This document shows positions 11,382 to 21,939 of a stretch of 64,000 nucleotides of DNA, piece by piece. The notes below the pieces were generated by a model. That model did not search any database. It saw only the letters and a list, made by a program, of their open reading frames with translations, and was not told the DNA's origin. Origin of the DNA: Agrostemma githago (taxonomy: Eukaryota; Streptophyta; Magnoliopsida; Caryophyllales; Caryophyllaceae); contig OY288243.1 of the NCBI GenBank assembly GCA_958450325.1, forward strand, positions 68,804,606 to 68,868,605. The letters are read 5' to 3'. Both the position numbers and the translations under genes were made by a program. Within the stretch, counting starts at the first letter, position 1. Each line of letters opens with the position of its first letter.

Positions 11382-11971
11382 TCAAAGTAAAAATGGATGA
11401 TTCTTCAATTAATTAATTTTTGGACGAGGATACCGATAGTCGAAGGGAGAGTTGTTGATCCAACTAATCAACAATGATGAAAGGTAATATATTCCCTTCG
11501 TTCGTGTCCAAATGATATGTTTGTTTTTTCACGTTCGTCGAGATGCGTTTTACACCATCAATATTTTTCATTTTACATCCTCAAAAATGTGATATTCTTA
11601 TTCTACACGAATCAAACAAGATTACGAGTACATTTTTCTCTTATATATCGTCAAAAATATTAAAAATATTATTTAGTTGCTTAAAAATAAAAGTATACCC
11701 TTGATGATAATGATTTGGAATAATTCCAATTTTCCAGTATGTCATTCCCTAACACTTTCCTCCGCTGAGGCTGAGTCCCCTCCCTCTCTATCTATCTGTC
11801 TGTCTGTCTGTCTCATTTCTCAGCGCCCACCAACACTCTCAGCAATCAGCATCATCATTCTTCTTCTCTTGTCTTCGAAGCAACGCATCAAATCAAATAA
11901 AACCCCCTTAATAGTTAGTCCCCATTAGTTATCATCATCATTATTATTATTGCTATTGTGATTGATATTCG
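11382..11971 (+). promoter_or_regulatory. Upstream region and 5' UTR of the DUF810 gene
   Basis: No gene in this stretch. It has a Stowaway-like word (ATTCCCTTCGTTCGTGTCC) near 11492 without a matching right end. A pyrimidine-rich tract with (TCTA)n/(TCTG)n repeats at 11776-11815 is typical of plant 5' UTRs. A short upstream ORF (11677-11928) overlaps it but has no recognisable product. I see no convincing TATA box. Confidence 0.4.
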
Positions 11972-14900
11972 ATGGTAAGCGGGTCGGATACAGCAGAGAA
12001 CCCACTAGGGTCCCTAAGATGCACCCTATCCGATTCGGAGCTCCGGGAATCAGCCTACGAGGTGTTAATCGCAGCATGCCGAAGCTCCACCGCCTCAAAA
12101 CCCTTGACTTACATCCCACAATCCGATAAAACCATGACTTCATCCTCTTCCTCCTTGTCGTCCATGGAGAGGTCTCTGACGTCGACGCTGACCACGTCAG
12201 CGAGCAAGGTCAAGAAAGCGCTGGGGATTAGCTCCTCCTCGTCATCGGAGAGTAGTAAGAAGAAGAAGAAGAAGAAGAAGGCGGGGGCGTCGGTAGGTGA
12301 GTTGGTGAGACTTCAATTGCAGGTTTCAGAACACATGGACTCCAGGCTCAGGAGAGCTTTACTCAGAATTGCTGCCTCCCAGGTTGGTTATCCAATCTTT
12401 GTTCATATATTCGGAATTGCTGAAAATGTCTCATCTTTACCAAGTTTGGGGTAGCAAAAGTCGATAATTTGAATCATTTTCTGTAAGTTTGGAGTGGCCA
12501 GTGCTACCCTTTGCTAATAGCTACATTCCCCGATCATATGCCTAAACTAACACTCAGTCAAGTGAAGATGGATGAAACTCGCCCTCGCATCCTCGTTTAG
12601 GATAGGGTCTCCGTGTCTTAAAGCTTTAGCTGGATCTGAGTAAGATAGGTAGGTTGCTAGTATTTTCTGTAAGTTTGTTTAAAATGTGATGATGTGTTTG
12701 ACTGGGTAAGAGGATGATTTATTCAAATGAATGATAAAGTCTTACAATTGCATCGATTTTATGTGTGTATTGACTTGTTCTTGGTCTATGCTACCTTGAG
12801 CTGGCATTGAGGAGATCAAATGAGGACAATTATAAGCATGGAAAAGGATTTTTGTGGTGATTTTATTTAAACTTGTGAATGTTGCGGTGGAAAATTGGAC
12901 ATTTAGTACTACTAGACAGCTACATTGATTAAGTGCAGCAGATCTTAACGATGGGGAGAAAGTCGATCAGCTATAAATTTCCAACTATGTATGAAGCAAG
13001 TGAATGATGCAGAATCTGCAACAAAGATACAGTCATGTGAAAATTAAAGGAAAAAAAATACTACTGTAATTACTAATTTACTCGGGTCTAGACTACTGGC
13101 GACCTTTAGACAAATCATCTGTAATAGAGTAGTTTAGAGCTGGTAGTAAATGAGTAATGCCGGTTGAAATAGGGTGGTTGCAACTGATTGGTCATACTTG
13201 CATGAGTTATTTAGGCAAAAGATATGGAGCTTATGAATTTTTCAATGGCTGGAAGTTATTAAATTCAGTTCTTCCTACTGTGAGTATCCTTTCATTGTAT
13301 GATTTTGTGTTGGCTTTCACAGCTAGGAAAACGGGTGGAGTTGACAGTATTGCCATTGGAGTTATTACAGCAGTTGAGACCATCAGATTTTCCCAATCAG
13401 GAAGAGTTCGAGTCATTCCAGAAAAGGAATTTGAAGTTACTTGAAGCTGGGTTGCTTCTCCATCCCCGCGTACCTTTTGAGAAGTCTGATTCTTCAGCTC
13501 AGAGTCTCAAACAGATCATTAAAGGGGCAACAGTGAAGCCTTTAGAAACGGGTAAGAACACGGAATCTATGCAGGTCTTGAGAAATTGTGTCATGGCCCT
13601 TGCGTGCAGATCCTTTGAAGACACGCCTGAAAATATGTGTCATTGGGCCGATGGATTCCCGTTAAACCTTCAACTCTACCGAATGCTTCTTGAGGCTTGT
13701 TTTGATATTGATGATGAGACTTCCATTATTGACGAAGTAGATGAAGTTTTGGAACTTTTTAAGAAGACTTGGATGATTTTTGGTATCACCCAGGAGCTAC
13801 ACAACCTTTGTTTCGCATGGGTTTTGTTTCACCGATATGTGGAAACAGGTGAAATCGAGGACGATCTCTTGTTTGGAGCAAGCAATCTTCTAGTACAGGT
13901 TGAAAATGATGCCAAGTCTATGAAAGATCTTAATTACTCTAAGGTTTTAAGTTCTATCCTGAGTGTGGTTTTGGGTTGGGCAGAGAAGCGACTGCTTACT
14001 TACCATGATACGTTTAGCAGTAGCAATATTGACTTGATGCCAAGTGTTACTTCGTTAGCTGTGATCTCAGCCAAATTGATGGTAGATGACATTTCTTCAG
14101 AGTACCGCAAAAGGAGAAAAGAAGTTAATGTAGCTCGTGACAGGGTTGACACCTACATCAGATCTTCTATTCGAGTGGCTTTTGCTCAGGTTAAAACTCA
14201 GACTTCTAAATCATCTTTACAAACACTTTTACTTTGTGTGTATCCATAGTTAAAGGATAAGTGTCGGTTTTAAAATATCGTGGATTCCTTGTAATTTTAT
14301 GTATTATCAGCAAGTCATGGATAATACTGTCTCACGGTATAAGCTAGGACGTGGTGAGCTTTCAAGGTTCAGAGTGAACTTTCAAAGTTCACCTCATAAC
14401 CTTAATGTATAGTTTAAGATGCTAAATAACAAAATTTTCGTCCCAGTCTATTATAGAACCATCATATCCAAAAATTATTCCCGTATATAGATACCCTCGA
14501 AGTCTCGATCATGTTTTAGAGTTAACGATTACATCTTTGTAGGAAACGAGTGATTGTTTGCATCTCGTCTAAACTGTTTGAAGTTTGATGTAATTGAATT
14601 CGGCATATGCGTTACCTCTTGTTCTTTCCCTTCTTTTGATTACGTTACTAAATTTTTACATTTGAGTTTCTTTATCCATTACACAGAAAATGGAGAAGAT
14701 TAACTTGAACAAGCGGTCATCCCAGAGGCAACAAGATCCTATACCTGTTCTATCACTCCTTGCACAAGAAGTAACTGAATTGGTGCTTACGGAGAAGGAA
14801 TTTTACAGCCCTGTATTGAAAAGATGGCACCCTCTCGCAGCAGGTGTGGCTGTTGCTACTCTTCACAGTTGCTTCGGCAATGAGCTCAAGCAATTTGTTA

Positions 14901-16652
14901 CTCGTGTCAGTGAATTGACCCCTGATGCTGTTCAAGTTCTGATAGCTGCTGATAAGTTGGAAAAACAACTTGTACAAGTGGCAGTTGAAGATGCCGTGGA
15001 AAGCGATGATGGTGGAACGGCAATAATCAAGGAAATGCCTCCTTATGAGGCAGAAGCTGTTATTGGGACGTTAGTTAAATCATGGATTAGGACGAGAATT
15101 GACCGGCTCAGAGAATGGGTTGACCGAAATCTTCAACAAGAGGTCTGCCGTCTTTCCCCATCTCCTTTTGATCTCCTTCAATCTCACTTTTTTGTTGACT
15201 AACCTTGTCCTCTCATTGCAAGGTGTGGAATGTGCAAGCAAATAAGGACCAAGTAGGCCCTTCTGTTGTTGAAATTTTCCGTATTGTGGATGAAACTGTA
15301 GAAGCCTTCTTTCTGTTGCCCATACCTTTACAGCCGTCCTTGATTACTGAATTGATGATCGGTCTTGATAGGTGCCTCCAACAATACATCGTGAAAGCCA
15401 TATCAGGATGTGGTAAGTAAAGAATAATACGGAGTAACTGAAATAGTAGCTAGTTAAGGGCTGCCTAATAAACTAAAGTATAATTTTGCTATGACAAATT
15501 TACAAGCTGAGCTCCTTTTAAGTTATAATACCCTCCAATTCTCAGCTAGCAGGAGTAAACTCAAACCTCCTTGAGTGGGTCATTCATGGTACAATATGAT
15601 ATTTGGTTGTCCTAGCCAATTTGTTATTTTGTGAACTCCAATACTAAGATATTCGCTTGCTACTCAAGTTTTTAGCCTTGTTATTGGAGTTACTACTGCA
15701 GATTTATATCTTACTTTATTTTTCACTTGCAGGGGCTGAAAATACATATTTACCCACATTGCCCGGTTTAACCCGGTGTTCAGCTGGTTCGAAATTCTTT
15801 AAGAAGAAAGATAAGTCTCAGACGCACGTCAGGAGGAAATCACAAATTGAGAGTACAAATAAGGAGGATCTATTTGGTATTTCACAGTTATGTGTTCGAA
15901 TTAACTCAATGCAACGTATCCGCTCTGGAGTGAATGCATTAGAAAACAAAACCATCACATGCCTTAAAAATCTTGGGTCTACTGAAGCTGATGATGATGG
16001 TTTAAGGACAAGGTTTCTTTCTATTGCTTCTTCGTTTGAGGGGATCCTACAACTGTGCAAGGCAATTGGGTACAAGATTGTCTTTCATGAACTAGGTCAT
16101 GTTCTTTGGAATGGTTTATATGCAGGTGAAGTCTCATCTTTTAGAATCGACCCTTTCCTTGAGGATCTCGAACATTATCTAGAAATCATTGCAACAACTG
16201 TCCATGAGAGTGTAAGAACCCGTGTCATCACTGATGTTATGAAAGCTTCATTCCACGGGTTTTTGTTGGTATTGCTTGCTGGCGGACCCTCTCGGACTTT
16301 CACTCAACAAGATTCCATGGTGATTGAAGATGATTTCAAGGCACTGTCAAATTTGTTCTGGTCGAACGGGGATGGTTTACCAACTGAGTTAATAGACAAG
16401 CATGCAAAAACAGTGAGGTCTATTCTTCCTCTTTTTCGGGCAGATACTGAGATTTTAATTGAGCAATATAAGCAGGCAGTTTTACAGAGTCATGGGTCGC
16501 CCGCCAAATCTGGGTTACCTTTGCCTCCTACTACTGGAGAATGGAGCGCAACTGACCCAAATACGCTTCTAAGAATATTGTGTCACCGTGATGATGAGGT
16601 CGCAGCAAAGTTTCTGAAGAGAACTTACAACCTGCCTACGAAATTGTCTTAG
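11972..16652 (+). CDS. DUF810 / MUN-domain protein (UNC13- and PATROL1-like), 5 exons, 947 aa
   Basis: Exons: 11972-12382, 13323-14189, 14687-15142, 15223-15412 and 15733-16652. All introns are GT...AG, and the joined frame is open for 947 codons, close to the roughly 950-1000 aa of Arabidopsis relatives such as At2g25800 and At2g33420. Exon 1 encodes the N-terminus with TLSDSELRESAYEVLIAAC, a Ser-rich stretch, a run of eight Lys, and the segment ending RIAASQ. Exon 2 resumes with LGKRVELTVLPLELLQQ and includes CHWADGFPLNL. The MUN region with its two Munc13-homology segments (roughly residues 540-690 and 800-915) includes REWVDRNLQQE, the conserved LPGLTRC and LLVLLAGGPSR. The C-terminus LLRILCHRDDE...KRTYNLP is complete. 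By family knowledge these proteins act in vesicle tethering and membrane delivery; PATROL1 helps deliver a plasma-membrane H+-ATPase. The ATG was chosen for its homologous N-terminus and its place after a pyrimidine-rich leader. No lesion seen. Confidence 0.93.
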
Positions 16653-16867
16653 CCGATCCTCTTGAAGGGACAAGATAAATTCTGGTGTTAATGGTCTCAA
16701 GATGTTGGATTTTTGGTGGAGGAGAAGTTATAGGTAATACAATGCTTATAATATTTTTTTATTCTTTTAAATTTATTACAGTACTACTTCACAGTTCACA
16801 TTTGTAAATAATCACATAATCCAATGGGGTGGATCTTAATCCTGTATTTATACGTTTTGTTGCGTTA

Positions 16868-17136
16868 GAATACCTTTTAACTAAGCATTGTATGAATGCT
16901 TTTTGAGTAGTGAGTTTTGTGAAGCTTTGTTTCATTCATTTTCATACGTTCTTCATTTTTTTTTTCCGCTGATAGCTTCTGTTCTCTCCTCACTCTCAAA
17001 TTATTTTCTATCGGTATTTCGCATACCGATAAGTGTGACCAAGAGGATTAACTCTCTCTTATCACATTTCTGGTGGGCCGGAACTAGAAGCGGGCGCACG
17101 GTGCACTGGAGAAGTTTTGACCTTATTAGTCTTCCA
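16868..17136 (+). pseudogene. Partial duplicate of LINE reverse-transcriptase C-terminal segment
   Basis: About 97% identical by eye to 17660-17930: both start TACCTTTTAACTAAGCATTG and diverge just after TTATTAGTCT. The product (RIPISVTKRINSLLSHFWWAG) is the region between the LINE reverse transcriptase and its zinc-binding domain. The two copies are separated only by the Helitron candidate. Confidence 0.75.
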
Positions 17137-17659
17137 TCATTTTGTGAAATTTATCATCGGTGCATGTGTTAGACATCGATAATACGTCTACGGTATAATG
17201 GGATTTATTTTCATCTAAAATATTGGCAAGAATTATATACTAACTTTATAGCTTCGATACATTTGTTGATTGCAATTTGTCGGTCATATCTAAAACGTAT
17301 TATATTGAACCATATTATTTATTATATTTAATGTTTGATATTATTTACTCATAACATTAGTCTCCAACAAAAACATCATTAACGAATATCAATTTTCCTT
17401 GCATTTCGGTTATCTAAATCGTTACTTCACATATTCCTTTTTTTTTTACTTATTTTACTTTTCCAAATAGTGTCATCTCAACTATTGACGTTATTGTTTG
17501 TTTACCATATCCGGACGTGTTTCACCATTCGCAACTTTATTTCGTAATTAATACGTTCTTTCCCTTCAAATTCATACGTTCCTTAACAGTAGCATAGACA
17601 TAAAACCTAAGACCAAAATGTCGCTCAACCCCGTGATTTTATCACGGGTATTATACTAG
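17137..17659 (+). mobile_element. Candidate non-autonomous Helitron, 523 bp
   Basis: It ends in CTAG followed by a host T. Seven bases upstream of CTAG is an 8-bp-stem hairpin (CCCGTGAT-TTT-ATCACGGG, 17630-17648), the standard Helitron 3' structure. The 5' end is put at TC in CCA|TCATTTTG, giving insertion between A and T with no target duplication. The interior is AT-rich and non-coding. The 3' end is strong. The 5' end is inferred from where the flanking duplicated LINE copies diverge. Confidence 0.6.
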
Positions 17660-18442
17660 TACCTTTTAACTAAGCATTGTTTGAAGGCTTTTTGAGTAGT
17701 GAGTTTTGTGAAGCTTTGTTTCATTCATTTTCATACGTTCTTCATTTTTTTTTTCTGCTGATAGCTTCTGTTCTCTCCTCACTCTCAATTTATTTCCTAT
17801 CGGTATTTCGCATACCGATAAGTGTGACCAAGAGGATTAACTCTCTCTTATCACATTTCTGGTGGGCCGGAACTAGAAGCGGGCGCACGGTGCACTGGAG
17901 AAGTTTTGACCTTATTAGTCTACCAAAATCTGAGGGTGGGATCGGTGTTAGAAATACTCTGTCTCAATCAGGCTCTGCTGGCTAAGACTGCTTGGAAAAT
18001 GCTTGGAAAATTTTAACTGATACTGAATCCCTTATTAACAAGACCTTTGCAGCCAAATATAAATTGAATACTAGCTCCTTACAGGACTACTTAAAGACCA
18101 CTAACCATGGCTGCTCTTGGCGATGGAGAAGTATTCGATGGGGTTTTTGCTTACTACGTAAGCAACTAGCCTGGACTCCTTGTTCGAGCAGCAGGATTAG
18201 TATCTGGGATGCTAATTGGATCCATGGTAAGATTCCTATGGCTAAAACATGGGTTAATTTAGTAGATGATGAAAACTTCCCTCTGTATGTTTCGGACCTT
18301 CTTTCTGCTTCCGGGAAGTGGGATCTGGAAAAACTGAACTATTATTTTGCCCCTCACTGGGTTAAAAGCATTCAAGGAATTTACGTTCCTCACAGCGTTA
18401 AACGGGATGATCTCTATTGGTGTGACACTATTAATGGAAACT
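17660..18442 (+). pseudogene. L1-type LINE ORF2 remnant, part 1 (before Retand-1)
   Basis: Frames at 17677-17985 and 17992-18447 (one shift between them) encode FWWAGTRSGRTVHWRSFD, LPKSEGGIGVRN and the following CSWRWRSIRWG and ISIWDANWIHG blocks. This is the classic stretch after the LINE reverse transcriptase. It breaks at DLYWCDTINGN, where Retand-1 is inserted, and continues at 33427 with YTVKSGYKQAL. It is a decayed copy without the upstream endonuclease or RT core. Confidence 0.85.
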
Positions 18443-20110
18443 TGTAGACACCCACATTTTGACCGCCAGGTGTCTATAGTAGTTCCCGCCAAACACCCGA
18501 TGATGATAGGACGTAAACGTGCTTTGACAGACTCGGATATGGGCTTGTAATCATGGACATTTGGTTTAGACATTTTAAGGAGTACAAATCTCACAAAACG
18601 GACCTCAAATCCAGGCCCAGTGGGTCGTTTCGAGTCAAATAACACTAATTTGGGTCGAAACCGTCACCAGGGGTAAAACCGTCTTTTAGCGACCGAGTCA
18701 AACCCGGTCAAAGATATTTTTTCCCGAGTCACGAGAGCTGGCCGTGACACTACACGGTTTGATTCGGACTCAAACACCAAAAAATCAGCCTTCACAAATA
18801 ATAAACAATTCCGTTTAAGGTAGAATTCGATCTCAAGTAGGAATTCTATCCGGGAACCGAAACAAATACCACCCGAGCTCAGATACTCGGCTGAAACAGC
18901 CGAGATATCACCCCCAACCAGCCGAGTTTTTGGCTTTCCCACCAAGGAACGAGAACTCTATTCCCTCACGAACTCTCGTATTTCCTATCCAAACCGGTGT
19001 TTCTTGTCACACAAACAAGACCACCTCGATTCCTATAAATAGGACCCTCCCTTCAATATCCAAGACACGAACGATACACAGAAGATTAACCATAAATCAG
19101 ACCAAAAAATACCGAGAAAATCCTAAGTTTTCAGCAGCCAAAAAACGACATTCGAAGTCCCGACGTAATCCCGAAGTAATTCCAAAAATCCGACGAAACC
19201 AATCCCGTCCAAACCGGCCGATCCCACGCCACACACACACTCCAAACTGACACCTTAACTCACCCACATCATCTCGACGCTCCCGTGTCTAAGCCACCGT
19301 CCGACGAGCCTTATACCGAGAACACAAAGCATGTAGGTTGAGGGTGTAAATCAAACCCGACTCTTCTCTTTTCTCTTCTCTTCTTCTCGTTTTTATGGGT
19401 CTTGTCGGTCTCTTTTTCTATTTTTCTAATATCGATATTACTAAAACTATTTTCCTATATCGAATATTCTTAAAATACGATATCGATTCTATATAATCGA
19501 ATATCGTATCGAAAAGAATTATATTAAGTTTTCGACGAAATCGTTACACCTTTTTACAACTCTTCGTTCAAAATCCTTTTTTTTCAACTTTTCGTCCAAA
19601 GTTCTTTTTTATTTTTCGTTCAAAAACAAACTTTTTTAAAAAAACCTTTTCTAAAGTCATTCCGAATATTCGATATCGATTTTATAATCGAGTATCGAAT
19701 ACGACGAATATCGAAAATATAAACCGGGTATAAATTAATCTATATTTGTACGCGATTTATAACGATTTTCGACAAAAAAAATAAAAAACGGACAGACTCG
19801 CGTGCGAGTCGCGCCCGGTCCAGGCGACTCGCGCCCGAGTCTGACCCGATTCCATTTTTTTTAGTTTTCGTTCGCTTATTTTTATTATTTTACGAAACGA
19901 TTTCTAAGTTTACATCTTTTCCAAAACTATTCTAAATATTTGATAATCAACTATCGAATATAACGAATATCGAGAATATTAAGTCGAGTACGAATTATGC
20001 GATATTAGTACGCGATTTAATCAAAATTTTCCGAAAAAAACGTTGTCGATTTCAGGCCACCACGCGACCCGCATTGGTCCCGGGCGAGTCGCGCGGCTCT
20101 CGGCTGAGAC

Positions 20111-20141
<31 letters not shown>

Positions 20142-20870
20142 CTTTCTCGAACATCGTTTTTATACAAAACAACGTTTTTAACGATATTTTTCAGATTTCG
20201 ACTAATTTCTTATTTTCTCGATTTCAATTTCCTATATTATTATTCAATCGTTACTAACTCGTTTTCTCGTGTTTGTAGCAAATTCTCATATTTTCTTTTT
20301 ATCGTTTTATTAGACTAAAACGAACTTCACATGCTAAAATAACTTTGACATTATTAGTTTAACATGCATTAAACGACTTAGCAACCCATTTTATTTTTCC
20401 TCACATGTCTTAGGAAAATAATCTCTGCATATCATTTCATCGTCGAACTAACGCGTGTACACCAAAATCGAACGATATCTTAGTAAAGGCCGCTAAGTGC
20501 GGGCGGGGTTGGGTGTTCTCGCTGAACTTCCCAACACGTACCCTCACCCCTTACTCAGAACCATGGTTTCCGGATGTCCGAATCCATTGGCAACGAGAGT
20601 CATTCAATATACGATTAACCGCCCAGTCGGCATCGGTATCGATATGCTAAGGGACGAACCCAATAAACTCTGACATCGGAAATGGGCCAGGCTTTAAGTA
20701 TGGCCCACTACGACATAGAGTGGGTTCGAATGGTTCCGAATAACCATAAAATTCGGTGGCGACTCCTACTTCGATTTAAAATTCTATTCGATCCAACTCA
20801 TATGGAAATTCTATCGCCTCCCCAAAACCCGCGCTTCGCCGCGTCGGGGTGGACCTATGTCATGTCCACA
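18443..20870 (+). repeat. 5' LTR of Retand-1
   Basis: TGTAGACACC...CATGTCCACA. It contains the TATA box at 19034, clustered TCGATATCGA-type sequences (19425-19515 and 19670-19720), a GC-rich foldback GACTCGCGTGCGAGTC (near 19796) and a 28-T tract at about 20114. Short open stretches inside it, such as 18930-19250, are identical in both LTRs, but nothing indicates they are translated. Confidence 0.97.
19034..19042 (+). promoter_or_regulatory. LTR promoter TATA box (Retand-1)
   Basis: TATAAATAG within CGATTCCTATAAATAGGACC, a strong plant TATA box, about 590 bp from the LTR start. The duplicate in the 3' LTR is at 31592-31600. Transcription start is expected about 30 bp downstream. Confidence 0.75.
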
Positions 20871-20873
20871 ATT

Positions 20874-20891
20874 TGGCGACTCCGCTGGGGA
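20874..20891 (+). other. Primer binding site of Retand-1
   Basis: TGGCGACTCCGCTGGGGA, three bases after the LTR end. This matches the PBS type known in Ogre/Tat elements, reported to pair with the 3' end of tRNA-Arg. Copy 2 has the same site at 54841 with one change (GCTGAGGA). Confidence 0.8.
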
Positions 20892-21939
20892 TTAACTGAT
20901 GTGTCACTTACCATCGGCATCCTCAGGGTGAGACTCGAAAAGAAATCGTTCGATTAGTAATGTACACGTTTTAGTTCAATGGTTCATGCATAACCCCGTT
21001 CTATCCCGGGCCGGTTACTTGTGACCGACGTCCCACTATACCACGGTGCATTCCCACTTGGGTGCACTAAAGACTTCGATGGCGGAACTCGTTTAGACTT
21101 TGCGGCATGTCCTAAGACCAACTCGGCTTAGGGAGTCCGTCCTCAGTACGAGAATGCGATCGTTGTTGGTATAGACCCTCTTAGACCGACCGAGACTTAG
21201 ACTAAGAGCATACATGGCGTCGTTATACTGATTCTATGACTACATGCTACTTGATCCTTTTCGGTCTTTTCAAAAAACCGTCATTTTCAAAAAACTTACA
21301 TCTTTTCAAACCCATTCTTTTTCAAAACCCGGAAAGCTGCCGAATTTAGGACTTATGATTTTGACTCAAAATAGCCTATTTTTAGCCGGTATGCTGTCCA
21401 AACCTTTTCAAAAAAAAAAGCCCGAAATCTCGGCCCGATAACCTTTTCTCTCGGTTTTCAAAAAAATCGGGTCTTCCAATCCGACTTTGCTCGGTTTTCA
21501 AATTCAAATTCCTTTTCAAAATCCTCTTCTTCTTAGGACTTCCCGTATTTAGCAGTGTCGGGTCTTGTCATAAGTTAGAGTCTATAGCGTCGAAACTCCG
21601 TCGATCTTATATCACGAGTTTCCACCCCATCCCAGTCCGCCTTACTTGTCAAGGCACGGCCCACCTTCGTAGGACTAACTCCTACAAAGGAAAGCCCGTT
21701 TACACACTCGAGTCTAAAGTCTGGGGATTTCTCACATAGACCTTCCTTCGAACAGGACTAGGCCCACTATGCCAAATCCTAAGGAAGGCCTACCATCCAC
21801 GCGTCATCCATTTAAAAGTCAGTCTCCGGTCTTTTTCTAGTCTAGTTTTTCTCGCTCGGGATGTACTTTTGATTCTAAGATCTGGGTCAGTTACTGATTA
21901 CGCGGTGCCCTTACAGACAGGTCACCCCACACTCGAGCC

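Noticed and set aside
13157..13444. 95-codon frame overlapping intron 1 end of the DUF810 gene
   Set aside because: It is in a different frame from exon 2, and conserved protein similarity supports the splice at 13323 instead.
18930..19250. 106-codon open frame in both Retand-1 LTRs
   Set aside because: Identical only because the LTRs are near-identical. Absent from the Retand-2 LTR, and composition is low-complexity.
20043..20318. 91-codon frame over the LTR poly-T tract
   Set aside because: A run of Phe codons from poly-T; the T length differs between the two LTRs.
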